Assembly: GCF_029855045.1 (NCBI RefSeq)
Contig: NZ_CP123228.1
Location: 4,092,001 to 4,156,000 of the forward strand
Direction: 5' to 3'
Length of the DNA: 64,000 nt
From: Piscinibacter sp. XHJ-5
GTDB lineage: Bacteria > Pseudomonadota > Gammaproteobacteria > Burkholderiales > Burkholderiaceae_C
The position numbers and the translations under genes were made by a program. The notes below the pieces were generated by a model. That model was not told the DNA's origin and ran no database searches. It saw only the letters and a program-made list of their open reading frames with translations. The number at the start of each line of letters is the position of its first letter. Positions within the stretch are counted from its first letter, which is position 1. This document shows, piece by piece, positions 17,102-26,270 of this stretch.

Positions 17102-18148
17102 ATGATCGACCAGGCAACCCAGGCGCTGCTGCTGAACCGCTACCCGGTCATGCGCGAGCTCTCGAGCGGCACGCTCGACGCGCTGATGGCCAGCGCCACC
17201 TTCATCACCGTGCCCGCGGGCGCCATGATGTTCGACGAGAACCAGCCCTGCATGGGCTTTGCGCTGCTGCTGTCGGGCAGCGCGCGGGTCGTCAAGGCCG
17301 CGCCGACCGGCCGCGAACTGCATCTGTACGATGTGCTGCCGGGCGAAACCTGCATCCTCACCAGCAGCTGCCTGCTCGGCAAGTCGACCTATCACGCGCG
17401 GTGCATGGTGCTGCAGCGGGCGGAGATCGTCGTGCTGCCGCCGGACACGTTCCGGCTGCTGTTTTCGGCTAGCCAATCGGAGCCAAGCATGTCCCTTCGC
17501 ATCAACGACACCGCCCCGAACTTCACCGCGCTCACGACCCATGGGGTCATCGACTTCCACACCTGGATCGGCGACAGGTGGGCGATCCTGTTCTCGCACC
17601 CCAAGGACTTCACGCCGGTGTGCACGACCGAGCTGGGCTACATGGCCCGGATCGAGCCCGAGTTCACCCGCCGCAATGCCAAGCTGATCGGCCTGTCGGT
17701 CGACCCGGTGGACAGCCACAGCAAGTGGGTTGCCGACATCGAGGAGACGCAAGGCGCCCGCGTCGAGTACCCGATGATCGGCGACGTCGACCTCGCGGTG
17801 GCCAAGCTCTACAACATGCTGCCCGCCGATGAGCCGGGCACTTCCGACGGCCGTACCGCGGCGACCAACGCCACCGTGCGCTCGGTGTTCGTGATCGGCC
17901 CGGACAAGAAGATCAAGCTGATGCTGACCTATCCGATGACCACGGGCCGCAACTTCGACGAAATCCTGCGCGTGCTCGATTCGATGCAGCTGACCGCGAC
18001 GCACAAGGTCGCGACGCCGGTGAACTGGCAGCAGGGGCAGGACGTGATCATCGCGGGCTCGGTCTCGGACACCGATGCGAAGACGATGTTCCCCGAGGGC
18101 TGGAAGGCACCCAAGCCCTACCTGCGCATCGTCAAGCAGCCCGGCTGA
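17102..18148 (+). CDS. 1-Cys peroxiredoxin (Prx6 type) with an N-terminal Crp-like domain
   Basis: A 348-residue fusion. Residues 1-125 are a Crp/Fnr-type effector domain (GFALLLSGSARVVKAAPTGR, LPGETCILTSSCLLG) without the dimer helix or DNA-binding HTH. From residue 130 comes a complete Prx6-type peroxiredoxin that reduces peroxides: peroxidatic Cys174 in DFTPVCTTELG and no resolving Cys later. ATG 17102 has GGGAGG. An internal ATG at 17489 with GGAG in front would give the normal 219-residue Prx, so the arrangement could be a recent deletion that fused a Crp gene to a Prx gene, with two possible products. The following gene also begins with a cNMP-binding-like domain. Confidence 0.88.
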   Translation: MIDQATQALLLNRYPVMRELSSGTLDALMASATFITVPAGAMMFDENQPCMGFALLLSGSARVVKAAPTGRELHLYDVLPGETCILTSSCLLGKSTYHARCMVLQRAEIVVLPPDTFRLLFSASQSEPSMSLRINDTAPNFTALTTHGVIDFHTWIGDRWAILFSHPKDFTPVCTTELGYMARIEPEFTRRNAKLIGLSVDPVDSHSKWVADIEETQGARVEYPMIGDVDLAVAKLYNMLPADEPGTSDGRTAATNATVRSVFVIGPDKKIKLMLTYPMTTGRNFDEILRVLDSMQLTATHKVATPVNWQQGQDVIIAGSVSDTDAKTMFPEGWKAPKPYLRIVKQPG

Positions 18149-18155
18149 GCGCCCC

Positions 18156-19832
18156 ATGATCGCCGTTGAAGAGCTTGCCGCGGCCCCTGTCCTCGCGTCG
18201 GTGCCGCACGAAGATCTGGCGCGCGTGGCGCGCGCCGCCGGCGACGTTCGCCTCGCGCCGGGCGAGTACGCCGTGCATGAAGGCGACGAGCGCGCGCTGT
18301 TCGTCGTGGTGTCGGGCCGCATCGAGGTCACCAAGGCCATCGACGGCATCGAGCGCGTCATCGGCGTGCGTGCGCCGGGCCAGATCTTCGGCGAGGTGCC
18401 GATCACTTTCGGCACCCCATTCCAGGGCAGCTACCGTGCCACGGAGCCGACGCGCGTGGGGCACATCGCGGCGCGCGACTTCCACGCCTTGGCCGCGGCG
18501 AACCCGGACGTGCTGACGCGCGTGGCCGCCCTGGCCAGCGAACGCATCGGCGGCCTGCGCGGCATTGCGACTGCGCCGCCGAAGGCGCGCGCGGTCATGC
18601 TGGGACATCGCTGGGACGAGACCGTGCGCGAGCTGCGCAGCTTTCTCGGACGAAACCAGATCTCGTACGACTGGGTGCTGCCCGATGCCCCGGACCGGGC
18701 CACCCGCTGGACCGGTCCGCCGGTCACCGACGACGACCTGCCCGCGCTCGTCTGCGACGACGGCGAGCTGCTTCGGCGCGCCACCTGCCGGGACGTTGCC
18801 GAGCACCTCGGGCTGCAGACCCGCCCGCGCGTCAGCGCCTACGACATCGTGATCATCGGCGGCGGCCCGGCCGGCCTGGCGGCGGCGGTGTACGGCGCCT
18901 CGGAAGGATTGCGCACGCTGGTCATCGAGCGCGAGGCGCCGGGCGGCCAGGCCGAGACCTCGTCGCGCATCGAGAACTACCTGGGCTTCCCCACCGGCGT
19001 CTCGGGCGGCGAGCTGGCGCGCCGCGCGCTGCAGCAGGCCACGCGCCTGGGCGCGGAGATCGCGGTCACGCGCAGCGCCGTCTCCATCGACCCCGCGACC
19101 ATGGCCGTCACGCTCGATGGCGGTGAGCGCGTGCGCTCGCGCACCATCATCCTGGCCACCGGCGTGGCGTGGCGCCGCCTCGGCACCCAAGGCTTCGAGC
19201 GGCTGCTCGGCAAGGGCGTGTACTACGGCGCGTCGCGCAGCGAGGCTGCCTCGACCCAGGGGCAGGACATCCACCTCATCGGGGCGGGCAACTCCGCGGG
19301 TCAGGCCGCGCTGTTCTTCGCCAACCATGCGCAAAGCGTGACGCTCGTCGTGCGCGGCGATGGGCTCGAAAAGAGCATGTCGCACTACCTGATCGAGCAG
19401 ATCCGCAGCAAGCCCAACATCCATGTGGCGTTGAACAGCGAAGTCACCGCAGCACACGGCGACAAGGAGCTGTCGGCCATCGACCTGCTCGATCGATCCA
19501 TCGGCAGCACGCAGCGCGTGGCCTGTGGCGGCGTGTTCGTCTTCATCGGCGCCGATGCGGAGACCGGCTGGCTGCCCGAGGCCATCGCGCGCGACGACCG
19601 CGGCTATGTCTGCACCGGCGATGCCGTGGCCAGGTCGGGGCGCTGGCAGCTGCCGCGCGACCCTTACCTGCTGGAAACCAGCGTGCCCGGCATCTTTGCC
19701 TGCGGCGACGTGCGCTGCGGCCCGGTCAAGCGGGCGGCAGCGGCCGTGGGCGAAGGCAGCATGGCGATCGCGTTCGTCCATCAGTTCCTTGCCAACGCTC
19801 GGCATGCAACCATCGAAGGAAACAGGCAATGA
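18156..19832 (+). CDS. cNMP-binding domain/TrxR-like FAD oxidoreductase
   Basis: A 558-residue, three-part protein. Residues 1-130 are a cyclic-nucleotide-binding-like fold (VVVSGRIEVTK, APGQIFGEVPITFGTPFQGS). About 145-225 is a glutaredoxin-like linker. From about 228 there is a thioredoxin-reductase-type flavoprotein with FAD motif IVIIGGGPAGLAAAVYGAS, NADPH motif HLIGAGNSAGQAALFF and C-terminal FACGDVRCGPVKR. The CxxC of true thioredoxin reductase is replaced by YYGASRSEA, so it cannot reduce thioredoxin in the standard way. It starts 7 bases after the peroxiredoxin stop, so it may supply electrons to that peroxidase (inference). Confidence 0.88.
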   Translation: MIAVEELAAAPVLASVPHEDLARVARAAGDVRLAPGEYAVHEGDERALFVVVSGRIEVTKAIDGIERVIGVRAPGQIFGEVPITFGTPFQGSYRATEPTRVGHIAARDFHALAAANPDVLTRVAALASERIGGLRGIATAPPKARAVMLGHRWDETVRELRSFLGRNQISYDWVLPDAPDRATRWTGPPVTDDDLPALVCDDGELLRRATCRDVAEHLGLQTRPRVSAYDIVIIGGGPAGLAAAVYGASEGLRTLVIEREAPGGQAETSSRIENYLGFPTGVSGGELARRALQQATRLGAEIAVTRSAVSIDPATMAVTLDGGERVRSRTIILATGVAWRRLGTQGFERLLGKGVYYGASRSEAASTQGQDIHLIGAGNSAGQAALFFANHAQSVTLVVRGDGLEKSMSHYLIEQIRSKPNIHVALNSEVTAAHGDKELSAIDLLDRSIGSTQRVACGGVFVFIGADAETGWLPEAIARDDRGYVCTGDAVARSGRWQLPRDPYLLETSVPGIFACGDVRCGPVKRAAAAVGEGSMAIAFVHQFLANARHATIEGNRQ

Positions 19833-20040
19833 ACACGCGCGTCACGGTCCTGGGGGCCGGTTCGGCGGCATGGAGCTGAGCACGATCCTGTCGGAATCGC
19901 TGGGCCACCAGGTCGAGGTGACCCTGATCGACCGCAGCGACGCCTTCGTCTTCGGCTTCGCGAAGCTCGACGTGATGTTCGGCGGTGCCACGCCGGAAGC
20001 GGTGCGCTTCTTCTCGGGGCCCAAGCCGACCGGCACCACG
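19829..20040 (+). pseudogene. Frameshifted, truncated NAD(P)/FAD oxidoreductase
   Basis: ATG 19829 overlaps the preceding stop (ATGA). The first frame reads MNTRVTVLGAG and then breaks. One T appears to be missing near 19860 (GGTTCGGC for GGTTTCGGC). In the next frame the sequence continues FGGMELSTILSE, then LIDRSDAFVFGFAKLDVMFGG, as in sulfide:quinone-reductase/NDH-2-like flavoproteins. Homology stops after about 70 residues, so most of the gene is deleted. Confidence 0.8.
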
Positions 20041-20095
20041 ATGAGCCCAGCGTCGCGATGCGGGAGGACCAGTTGAGCAGGCGACGGAGTCCTTG

Positions 20096-20593
20096 ATGAT
20101 TGAGTGGATCGACACCCTTGGGCCGCCGCTGTGCGGTACCCCAGACATTGCACGCACTTGGCAGGGCACTGAAGGCAGTTCCATCGGGACGGACCCATCG
20201 GACTATGACCGGGCATGCGCAGTGGTCGACCATGTCACCAGGATCGCCTGTGGGCCCGGCGAGGTTCTCTTGCTTGGCGATGAGCCAATGCGATCGGCCT
20301 TCCTCTTGGTAGACGAGACCTTGCTTGTCGCTCGATGGTGGTCATGTGAGTCCGTCGAGCGAGCCGAGACCGCGCTCCGTCAAATACCTTGGCAATTGCC
20401 AATTGTTGAAGAGAGCGTAGCGTTCCTGGTCCGCACGCCACGGCTGGTCATGTTTGATTCGGCTCATGTCGGTATCGAGCCGAGCGACCTGAGAGAGACG
20501 ACAGTCACGACGGGTGCCTACGCAGTAACCTCGGAAAGGTATGAAGCCCCCGGTGTGTTCAAGTTCATCATTCATAGATTTCTTTCACGCTGA
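20096..20593 (+). CDS. Imm21-like immunity protein (orphan)
   Basis: A 165-residue protein resembling the Imm21 family of polymorphic-toxin immunity proteins: N-terminal IEWIDTLGPPL, central DYDRACAVVDHV, VLLLGDEP and ARWWSC, and C-terminal LVMFDSAHVG with a final IIHRFLS. ATG 20096 has GGAG at 20086-20089; an earlier in-frame TTG adds only one residue. No toxin or secretion gene is adjacent. Its GC content and codon use look lower in GC than its neighbours, consistent with acquisition. Family assignment is by pattern memory. Confidence 0.65.
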   Translation: MIEWIDTLGPPLCGTPDIARTWQGTEGSSIGTDPSDYDRACAVVDHVTRIACGPGEVLLLGDEPMRSAFLLVDETLLVARWWSCESVERAETALRQIPWQLPIVEESVAFLVRTPRLVMFDSAHVGIEPSDLRETTVTTGAYAVTSERYEAPGVFKFIIHRFLSR

Positions 20594-20833
20594 GCTCACA
20601 AGGTCGGTCTCAGGGCGAATCATGAGTGGGCCGAAGCCCCGGGCTTCCAGCTGCGATTCGCCGTTTCGCTGGTCAACCCAACTGGCCTGACCTGTCTCCC
20701 GCCGCAAGCCAAACCTTGCTTGACGCGAGGTACGCCGATTGCCCGCTTTCGCATGGCATCCCTCCAACGCCCTGCGCTCGACCCCATCGTCGGTCGTGTG
20801 CAACGGACTTGAAACGGACGAGGAGAAATTGGC

Positions 20834-21748
20834 ATGAATGCGAATCGCGCGACGACCATCGTGTTTCGAACGGCTTGTCTTGCCGGAATCCTGTCGCTTG
20901 CTTTCCTTGCAAAGGGCCAGGCCCGGGCAGAGGCACAGCGAGCCGACAAGGGAAAGGCAAGGCACGTGGTGACCTCACGAGACGGAACACGGATCGCCTA
21001 TGACAAGCAGGGGAACGGCCCCGCAGTCATCGTGGTGAATGGCGCCTTGTCATCGCGTTCGGACAGTGCGCAGCTGGCCCGGCTCCTGGCGCCCCACTTC
21101 ACTGTGTACAGCTACGACCGTCGGGGTCGGGGTGACAGCACAGATACCGCACCCTATTCGGCAAGGCGCGAAATCGAGGACATGGAAGCGCTCATCGACA
21201 AGGCCGGCGGTTCGGCCTGCGTGTACGGCAAGTCGTCGGGGGCAAGCCTCGCACTGGAAGCAGCCTCAGCGCTCGGCGACAAGGTCAGGAAGCTCGCGAT
21301 CTACGAAGCACCTTACAGCGAGGCGGAAGGCGCTGCCGCGCAATGGCGAGACTTCAGGGCAAAGCTCGACGGACTGCTGGCGGCCAACCGTCGGGCCGAT
21401 GCGATCACGCTGTTCATGACGTTCGTCGGCGCGCCGGATGAAGTGGTCGCGAAGATGAAAGCGTCGCCTGCGTGGGCGGGTATGGAGGCAATGGCACCAA
21501 CGCTGGCATACGACAATGCCGTCGTGGGCGACGATCGGTCGGTGCCCGTGGCGACGGCGACCCAGGTCAAGGCCGTCACCCTGGTCATGGATGGGAGCGC
21601 GAGCGCAGGACCCATGCCGTTCATGCGTCCGACCGCAGACAAGCTGGCCAAGGTCATCCCGGGTGCGCAACGCCGTGTCGTCGAAGGCCAGGCCCATGAT
21701 GTCAGTCCGGAAGTCCTGGCGCCCATCCTGCTGAAGTTCTTCAACTAG
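20834..21748 (+). CDS. Secreted alpha/beta-hydrolase
   Basis: A 304-residue alpha/beta-hydrolase with a signal peptide (ACLAGILSLAFLAKGQARA). The core begins at about residue 45 (SRDGTRIAYDKQGNGPAVIV). The nucleophile elbow is GKSSGAS (Ser in GxSxG). The final His is in GQAHDVSPE. The acidic residue is probably the Asp in LVMDGSAS. GAGGAGAAATTGGC precedes ATG 20834. Substrate unknown. The upstream 240 bases (20594-20833) show no gene. Confidence 0.8.
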   Translation: MNANRATTIVFRTACLAGILSLAFLAKGQARAEAQRADKGKARHVVTSRDGTRIAYDKQGNGPAVIVVNGALSSRSDSAQLARLLAPHFTVYSYDRRGRGDSTDTAPYSARREIEDMEALIDKAGGSACVYGKSSGASLALEAASALGDKVRKLAIYEAPYSEAEGAAAQWRDFRAKLDGLLAANRRADAITLFMTFVGAPDEVVAKMKASPAWAGMEAMAPTLAYDNAVVGDDRSVPVATATQVKAVTLVMDGSASAGPMPFMRPTADKLAKVIPGAQRRVVEGQAHDVSPEVLAPILLKFFN

Positions 21749-21785
21749 CGGACCTTCATGCAGACAATCTGCGAGCGTGCCTGCT

Positions 21786-24335
21786 TCAACGGGCCCGCGC
21801 CGACCGCAACTGCTTCACTGCCGCGGTGAGAAGCTGCCTCTCGCGCCAGTAGTCCCTCCATGGGTCGACCTTGCGGAAGCTCAAATGCTCGCGCGCGGTC
21901 GCGATGGTCCACTGAGCCCCGCTCTTCAGCGACTGGATCTCGTCCCACGCCACGGGCATCGACACCCCCATCCCCGGCCGTGCGCGCGCAGAGAACGCAC
22001 AGGCAGTGGTCGCCCCCTCGGCGTTGCGGATGTAGTCGATGAAGATCCTGCCCACCCGGTTGCGAGCGCCGGTCTTGGCGACGAAGCGGGAAGGAATCGC
22101 TCGGGCCATGTGCTCCACCACCGCCTTGGCGAAGGCGAGGACTTCCTGCGTGCCTGCCTTCGGCGTGAGCGGCACCACCACGTGCAGGCCGTTGCCGCCG
22201 CTCGTCTTCAGCCAGCTCTTGAGCCCGAGGTCCTCCAGAAAGGCCTTCGTCACCAGCGCGGCCTCGATGACGCGGCTGAAGGGCACGCCCTCGCCGGGGT
22301 CCATGTCGAAGATCACGCGGTCCGGCTTGTCGACCTGCGTCGCGGTGTAGTTCCAGTCGTGCAGTTCCACCGCGTTCATCTGCACCGCCGACAGCAGCGC
22401 CTGCGACGTCTCAATGGAGAACATCGGCTCGTGGCCGGGCCACACCGAGGCGTCGAGCACACGCAGCAAGGGGATGGGCGTCTCGGGATGGCGCTGGAAG
22501 AACAGCTTGCCCTGAAGGCCCTCGGGTGCGCGCACCAGCATCACCGGACGATTCTCGAGGTGCGGCAGGATCCACTCGGCCACCGACTCGTAGTAGCGGA
22601 ACAGGTCCACCTTCTTCAGGCCGGTGCTCGGATCGATGATGCGCTCGGGGTTGCTCAGCTTGACGCTGGAGCGCTTCGCTGACGGCGTCGACGCCGCCGC
22701 CGCCGGCGCGGCGACCACCGGCTCGCGCGTGATCTGCTTCGGCGGCTTGTCGCTGCGAACACCCTTGAAGCTCGGGTGCCGCACATGACCGTCAGGTGTC
22801 CACTCGCTGAACGACACCTCGACGACCACTTCCGGCCTGACCCAGCGTTCGCTGCCCTTGGCGCGCCGCGACCAGCGTCCGGGCTTGACCGGTTCATCGA
22901 ACGGCGGTGTGCTGACCTCGAGCGGGACCAGCAGCCGATGCAGTTCCTTCCCGGTCCGCGAGCCCCAACCGGTGCCCACGCTGCCGGCGTAGCGCAGACG
23001 ACCGCGTTCGGGGTAGCCCAGGAGCAGCCCGCCGACTTCCGACTTCGCGCCCGAGCGGTCGGTGAAGCCCCCGACGACGAACTCCTGGCGGATGCCGCAC
23101 TTGAGCTTGAGCCAGGTCTTGCTGCGCTCGCCGACATACGGCGCGTTCTCCTGCTTCAGGATGACGCCTTCCAGACCGAGCTGGCAGGCCGCGTGCAGCA
23201 GCTGACCGCCCGGTGCGTTGAAGCTGTCACTGAAGCGCACCCGCTCCGGCACGTCGCCTTCGAGCAGGCGCTCGAGCACCCGCTTGCGCGACCACAACGG
23301 CACGCGCCGCAGGTCGTACTCGCCCACGAAGGGCGCGTCGAAGAGGTAGTAGACGACCGACTCGCTCCTGCGCGAGTCCATGGCGTTCTGCAGCGCGTTG
23401 AAGTCGGGCACGCCGTCTCGATTGAGCACGACGATCTCGCCATCCAGCCATGCGCGGTCGATGCCCAGCTGCTGCAGGGCCTCGGCCAGCGACGGCATCT
23501 TGTCGGTCCAGTCCAGGCCGTTGCGGGTGATCAGGCGCGCCTTTCCCCTCTCGATCCGGCACAGGAGCCGGTAGCCGTCGAACTTGCTCTCGGCGATCCA
23601 GCCGGCTTCGCTCGGCGCGGCATCGACCAAGGTGGCCAGCTGCGGCGACAGTGTCCTGGGCAGCGATGCCTTCACCGCGTTGGCGAGGTCGGGCTCGTCG
23701 CTCGCACGGTGCGCTGCAGGCGCCGCGGACGTGCGCGGCTCGCGCTCCTCGATGAGCCCGAGAGGCTGCTCGACCACCGAATCGGGCAGCGCCGCGATCA
23801 CGTCGTACTCCGCGAGAGGGCGGGCCCAGGCATCGCGCTTCTTGAAGAGCATCCACTGCTCCTGCTTGCGTTCGCCCGGCTTGGAGGTGCGCACCAGTTC
23901 CCACTCGCCGGCGAGCTTCTGGCCGTGCAGCCGGAACACGAGCTTGCCGTCGCGCAGACCGACGTGCGGATCGCCCACGGGCTCCCAGGTGCCGCGGTCC
24001 CACACGATCACCGTGCCGGCGCCGTACTGCCGGGGCGGGATGGTGCCCTCGAACCCGCCGTACGAGACCGGGTGGTCTTCGACATGGATCGCCATTCGCC
24101 TTTCCTTCGGGTCGACGCTGGGCCCCTTGGGCACCGCCCAGCTGACGAGCACGCCGTCGAGCTCCAGGCGGAAGTCGTAGTGCAGCCTCGACGCCCAGTG
24201 CTTCTGGACCACGAAGGACAAGGCCTTGGGGCGCGAGCGCGCCTTGCGCGCCGGCGGTTCGGCCGTGATCGAGAAGTTGCGCTTCTCGCTGTAGCGCTTC
24301 AGCGGGTCGCCGCGGGCCGAAGGCCTGTCCGACAC
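21786..24335 (-). CDS. ligD: Multifunctional ATP-dependent DNA ligase LigD
   Basis: An 849-residue NHEJ ligase with domains in the order phosphoesterase, ligase, polymerase. The PE domain (40-190) has HWASRLHYDFRLELDG and HVEDHPVSYGGFEG. The ligase core has nucleophile Lys251 in ESKFDGYRLL and later motif IV LEGVILKQENAPY. The Pol/primase domain (about 560-849) has the metal motif IFDMDPGEGVPF and GGNGLHVVVPL. With Ku it repairs double-strand breaks without a template. The start is GTG 24335, with GGCGGGG upstream. It lies 15 bases downstream of ku. Confidence 0.96.
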   Translation of the reverse strand: MSDRPSARGDPLKRYSEKRNFSITAEPPARKARSRPKALSFVVQKHWASRLHYDFRLELDGVLVSWAVPKGPSVDPKERRMAIHVEDHPVSYGGFEGTIPPRQYGAGTVIVWDRGTWEPVGDPHVGLRDGKLVFRLHGQKLAGEWELVRTSKPGERKQEQWMLFKKRDAWARPLAEYDVIAALPDSVVEQPLGLIEEREPRTSAAPAAHRASDEPDLANAVKASLPRTLSPQLATLVDAAPSEAGWIAESKFDGYRLLCRIERGKARLITRNGLDWTDKMPSLAEALQQLGIDRAWLDGEIVVLNRDGVPDFNALQNAMDSRRSESVVYYLFDAPFVGEYDLRRVPLWSRKRVLERLLEGDVPERVRFSDSFNAPGGQLLHAACQLGLEGVILKQENAPYVGERSKTWLKLKCGIRQEFVVGGFTDRSGAKSEVGGLLLGYPERGRLRYAGSVGTGWGSRTGKELHRLLVPLEVSTPPFDEPVKPGRWSRRAKGSERWVRPEVVVEVSFSEWTPDGHVRHPSFKGVRSDKPPKQITREPVVAAPAAAASTPSAKRSSVKLSNPERIIDPSTGLKKVDLFRYYESVAEWILPHLENRPVMLVRAPEGLQGKLFFQRHPETPIPLLRVLDASVWPGHEPMFSIETSQALLSAVQMNAVELHDWNYTATQVDKPDRVIFDMDPGEGVPFSRVIEAALVTKAFLEDLGLKSWLKTSGGNGLHVVVPLTPKAGTQEVLAFAKAVVEHMARAIPSRFVAKTGARNRVGRIFIDYIRNAEGATTACAFSARARPGMGVSMPVAWDEIQSLKSGAQWTIATAREHLSFRKVDPWRDYWRERQLLTAAVKQLRSARAR

Positions 24336-24350
24336 CGCCGGCCCCGCCGA

Positions 24351-25271
24351 TCAGGCGCGCTTGCGCCGCGTGCCCTTGGCGGCGGCCCCCTCTTCCTCGC
24401 GCTCGGCGTGTCGCGCGGGCGCCTTCCCGGCAGGCTTCCCGGATCGCGACTTCGCCGATGCCGCATCGTTCGCCTTGCCCTTGCGGCCCAGGCTGCCTCG
24501 CAGCAGCTCGGTGAGGTCGACCACGTTGTCGCCGGAATAGTCAGGCGCCTCTTCCAGCGGCTCGACCGTCTGGGTCTCACCGGCCTTGGCCTTGCGCGCG
24601 ACCAGCTCGCGGATCGCATCGCTGAACTCGTCGCGATAGTCCTGCGGCTTGAAGTCGGTGGTCATTTCCTTGATCAGCTGCTGGGCCATCCTGAGCTCGG
24701 TGTCCTTCAGCTTGTTGGCATCCTTTCCGGCAGGCGGCAGGTTCAGCTCCTCCGCGGCTCGGATCTCGTTGGCCCAGCGCAGGGTGCCGAGCATCAACGC
24801 AGGGCCGGCCGGCAGCAGCGCGACGAGGTGCTCCTTGTTGTGGATCACCATGCGGGCGACGCCGATCAGGGACGAGTCCGACATCGCCTCCCGCAGCAGC
24901 GCGTAGACCTTCTCCGCCCTGCCCTGCGGCTCGAGGTAGTAGGGCTTCTCGAGGTAGACGAACGACACGTCCTGGGCGGGCACGAAGGACTGGATCTCGA
25001 TGGTCTGCGTGCGCTTGGGATAGGCGGCGGAGATCTCCTCGTCGCTCAGCACGACGTAGTCGCCGCCGTCCTGCTTGACGCCCTTGACGATGTCGTCCTT
25101 CTCGATCTCCTTGCCGGTGCGCTTGTTGATGCGCTTGTAGCCCACCGGATCCATGGTGCGCTTGTCAAGCCAGTCGAAGTCGATCTCTTCTTCGTGCGAG
25201 GCGGGATACAAGGCGACCGGCACGTGAACGAGGCCGAACGTGATGGCGCCTTTCCAGATGGCTCTTGGCAT
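24351..25271 (-). CDS. ku: Ku protein, non-homologous end joining
   Basis: A 306-residue bacterial Ku homodimer subunit that binds DNA ends and recruits LigD. It has the N-terminal MPRAIWKGAITFGLVHVPVA and HNKEHLVALLP in the core. The last 45 residues are a basic tail rich in Lys/Arg/Ala, as seen in many proteobacterial Ku proteins. The frame is open far upstream, but ATG 25271 gives the family N-terminus, with AGAGG before it. It heads the ku-ligD operon. Confidence 0.96.
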   Translation of the reverse strand: MPRAIWKGAITFGLVHVPVALYPASHEEEIDFDWLDKRTMDPVGYKRINKRTGKEIEKDDIVKGVKQDGGDYVVLSDEEISAAYPKRTQTIEIQSFVPAQDVSFVYLEKPYYLEPQGRAEKVYALLREAMSDSSLIGVARMVIHNKEHLVALLPAGPALMLGTLRWANEIRAAEELNLPPAGKDANKLKDTELRMAQQLIKEMTTDFKPQDYRDEFSDAIRELVARKAKAGETQTVEPLEEAPDYSGDNVVDLTELLRGSLGRKGKANDAASAKSRSGKPAGKAPARHAEREEEGAAAKGTRRKRA

Positions 25272-25386
25272 GGAACCTCTTTGATCAGGCAATGGTGATC
25301 CGGCGAAGCTAGCGCAAGCCGCGCGCCCCACGGAGTCGGCCGTGTCCGCCTGCTTGCGTGGGAAAGCGCCTACGCGCTCATCCCGA

Positions 25387-25410
25387 CCCTCTCCCGCACG
25401 CGCGAGAGGG
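25387..25410. repeat. CCCTCTCCCGC-type intergenic hairpin
   Basis: CCCTCTC at 25387-25393 and GAGAGGG at 25404-25410 flank a GC loop, between ku and the next gene on the same strand. The same CCCTCTCCCGC core occurs at 38361-38384. Such hairpins are dispersed intergenic repeats in many Burkholderiales and may serve as terminators. Confidence 0.6.
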
Positions 25411-25419
25411 AGTTGAGGG

Positions 25420-26166
25420 TCAAGGGCGCGTGACCCGCTCCCACGCGTGCTGCACGGCAGTCTTGTACCGCTCCCAGGCACGCTGCGGATAACGGCGCTC
25501 CCAATCGGCACGCGCGCCGGCCTCGATGTCGCCCCAGACACTGGCTTCGTAGCGCGGATCCGCGGCCAGGGCATGACCGTAGCGATAGGCAGGCTCGAAG
25601 TCGTCGTAGGTCCCGCCGAGCTGCGCGTATCGGGCGTCGCAGTCCGACCTGAATTCGTCGGCGAACTCGTCGAATGCCCTTGCGGCGGCATGTCCGTAGA
25701 CACGCACGCCGCCTATGCTGACCTCTTGGCGATGCACGACGCCTCGCTCGCCGTCCGCCGACGCGCTCGGACCCTCGGAGCCGGTCCAGCCGGCCTGCTG
25801 CCATTCTTCGACGCGATCGTCGATGTTGACCGCGCCCAGGGCGAGCAGCGCATCGCGCGCCGCCGTGGCTTGCGCTTCATCGGCGGCGTCGACCTGGACG
25901 ACCGTGCCGCCGCGGCGAACCGCTTCCACGTAGTGGGCCACGTGCGGCTCCTCCGCGACGCCGAACAACAGCGCCAGGCGATGCAGCAGGCCGCTGGCCG
26001 GTCCGCCTTCGATCTCGGCAGCAGCGGGGATGGGCTCGGTGTCAGGCGGCTGAGCGCCTTGCGCGACGTGCACCGCGGACGGAGACAGGCCCCTGTCCTT
26101 CAATGCCTCGGCGGCTGCATGGGCGTCTGCGGCCTGGTCGAAGAGGGCGATGACGGTGTGCTTCAC
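25420..26166 (-). CDS. Hypothetical stress-type protein with C-terminal YDDFEPAYRYGH domain
   Basis: A 248-residue soluble protein. The N-terminal 110 residues (VIALFDQAADAHAAAEALKD, GTVVQVDAADEAQATAARDA) look like two ferredoxin-like halves, as in general stress proteins of the heat-induced/YflT type. The C-terminal 75 residues hold YDDFEPAYRYGHALAADPRY and WERRYPQRAWERYKTAVQHAW, a motif common in hypothetical proteins of Burkholderiales. No enzyme motif seen. ATG 26166 has GGAATGG before it. Confidence 0.7.
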   Translation of the reverse strand: MKHTVIALFDQAADAHAAAEALKDRGLSPSAVHVAQGAQPPDTEPIPAAAEIEGGPASGLLHRLALLFGVAEEPHVAHYVEAVRRGGTVVQVDAADEAQATAARDALLALGAVNIDDRVEEWQQAGWTGSEGPSASADGERGVVHRQEVSIGGVRVYGHAAARAFDEFADEFRSDCDARYAQLGGTYDDFEPAYRYGHALAADPRYEASVWGDIEAGARADWERRYPQRAWERYKTAVQHAWERVTRP

Positions 26167-26270
26167 CCACCATTCCTTTCAAACCGGTGCGATCGGAATG
26201 AGCGCGGCCTGCTGATCAGCATAGTCGCGGTTCGCGGCGAGAGCCGTGCAAGCGCCGAATCAGACTACTG

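Noticed and set aside
22776..25298. An 840-codon forward frame opposite ligD and ku
   Set aside because: Antisense shadow of two well-supported genes.
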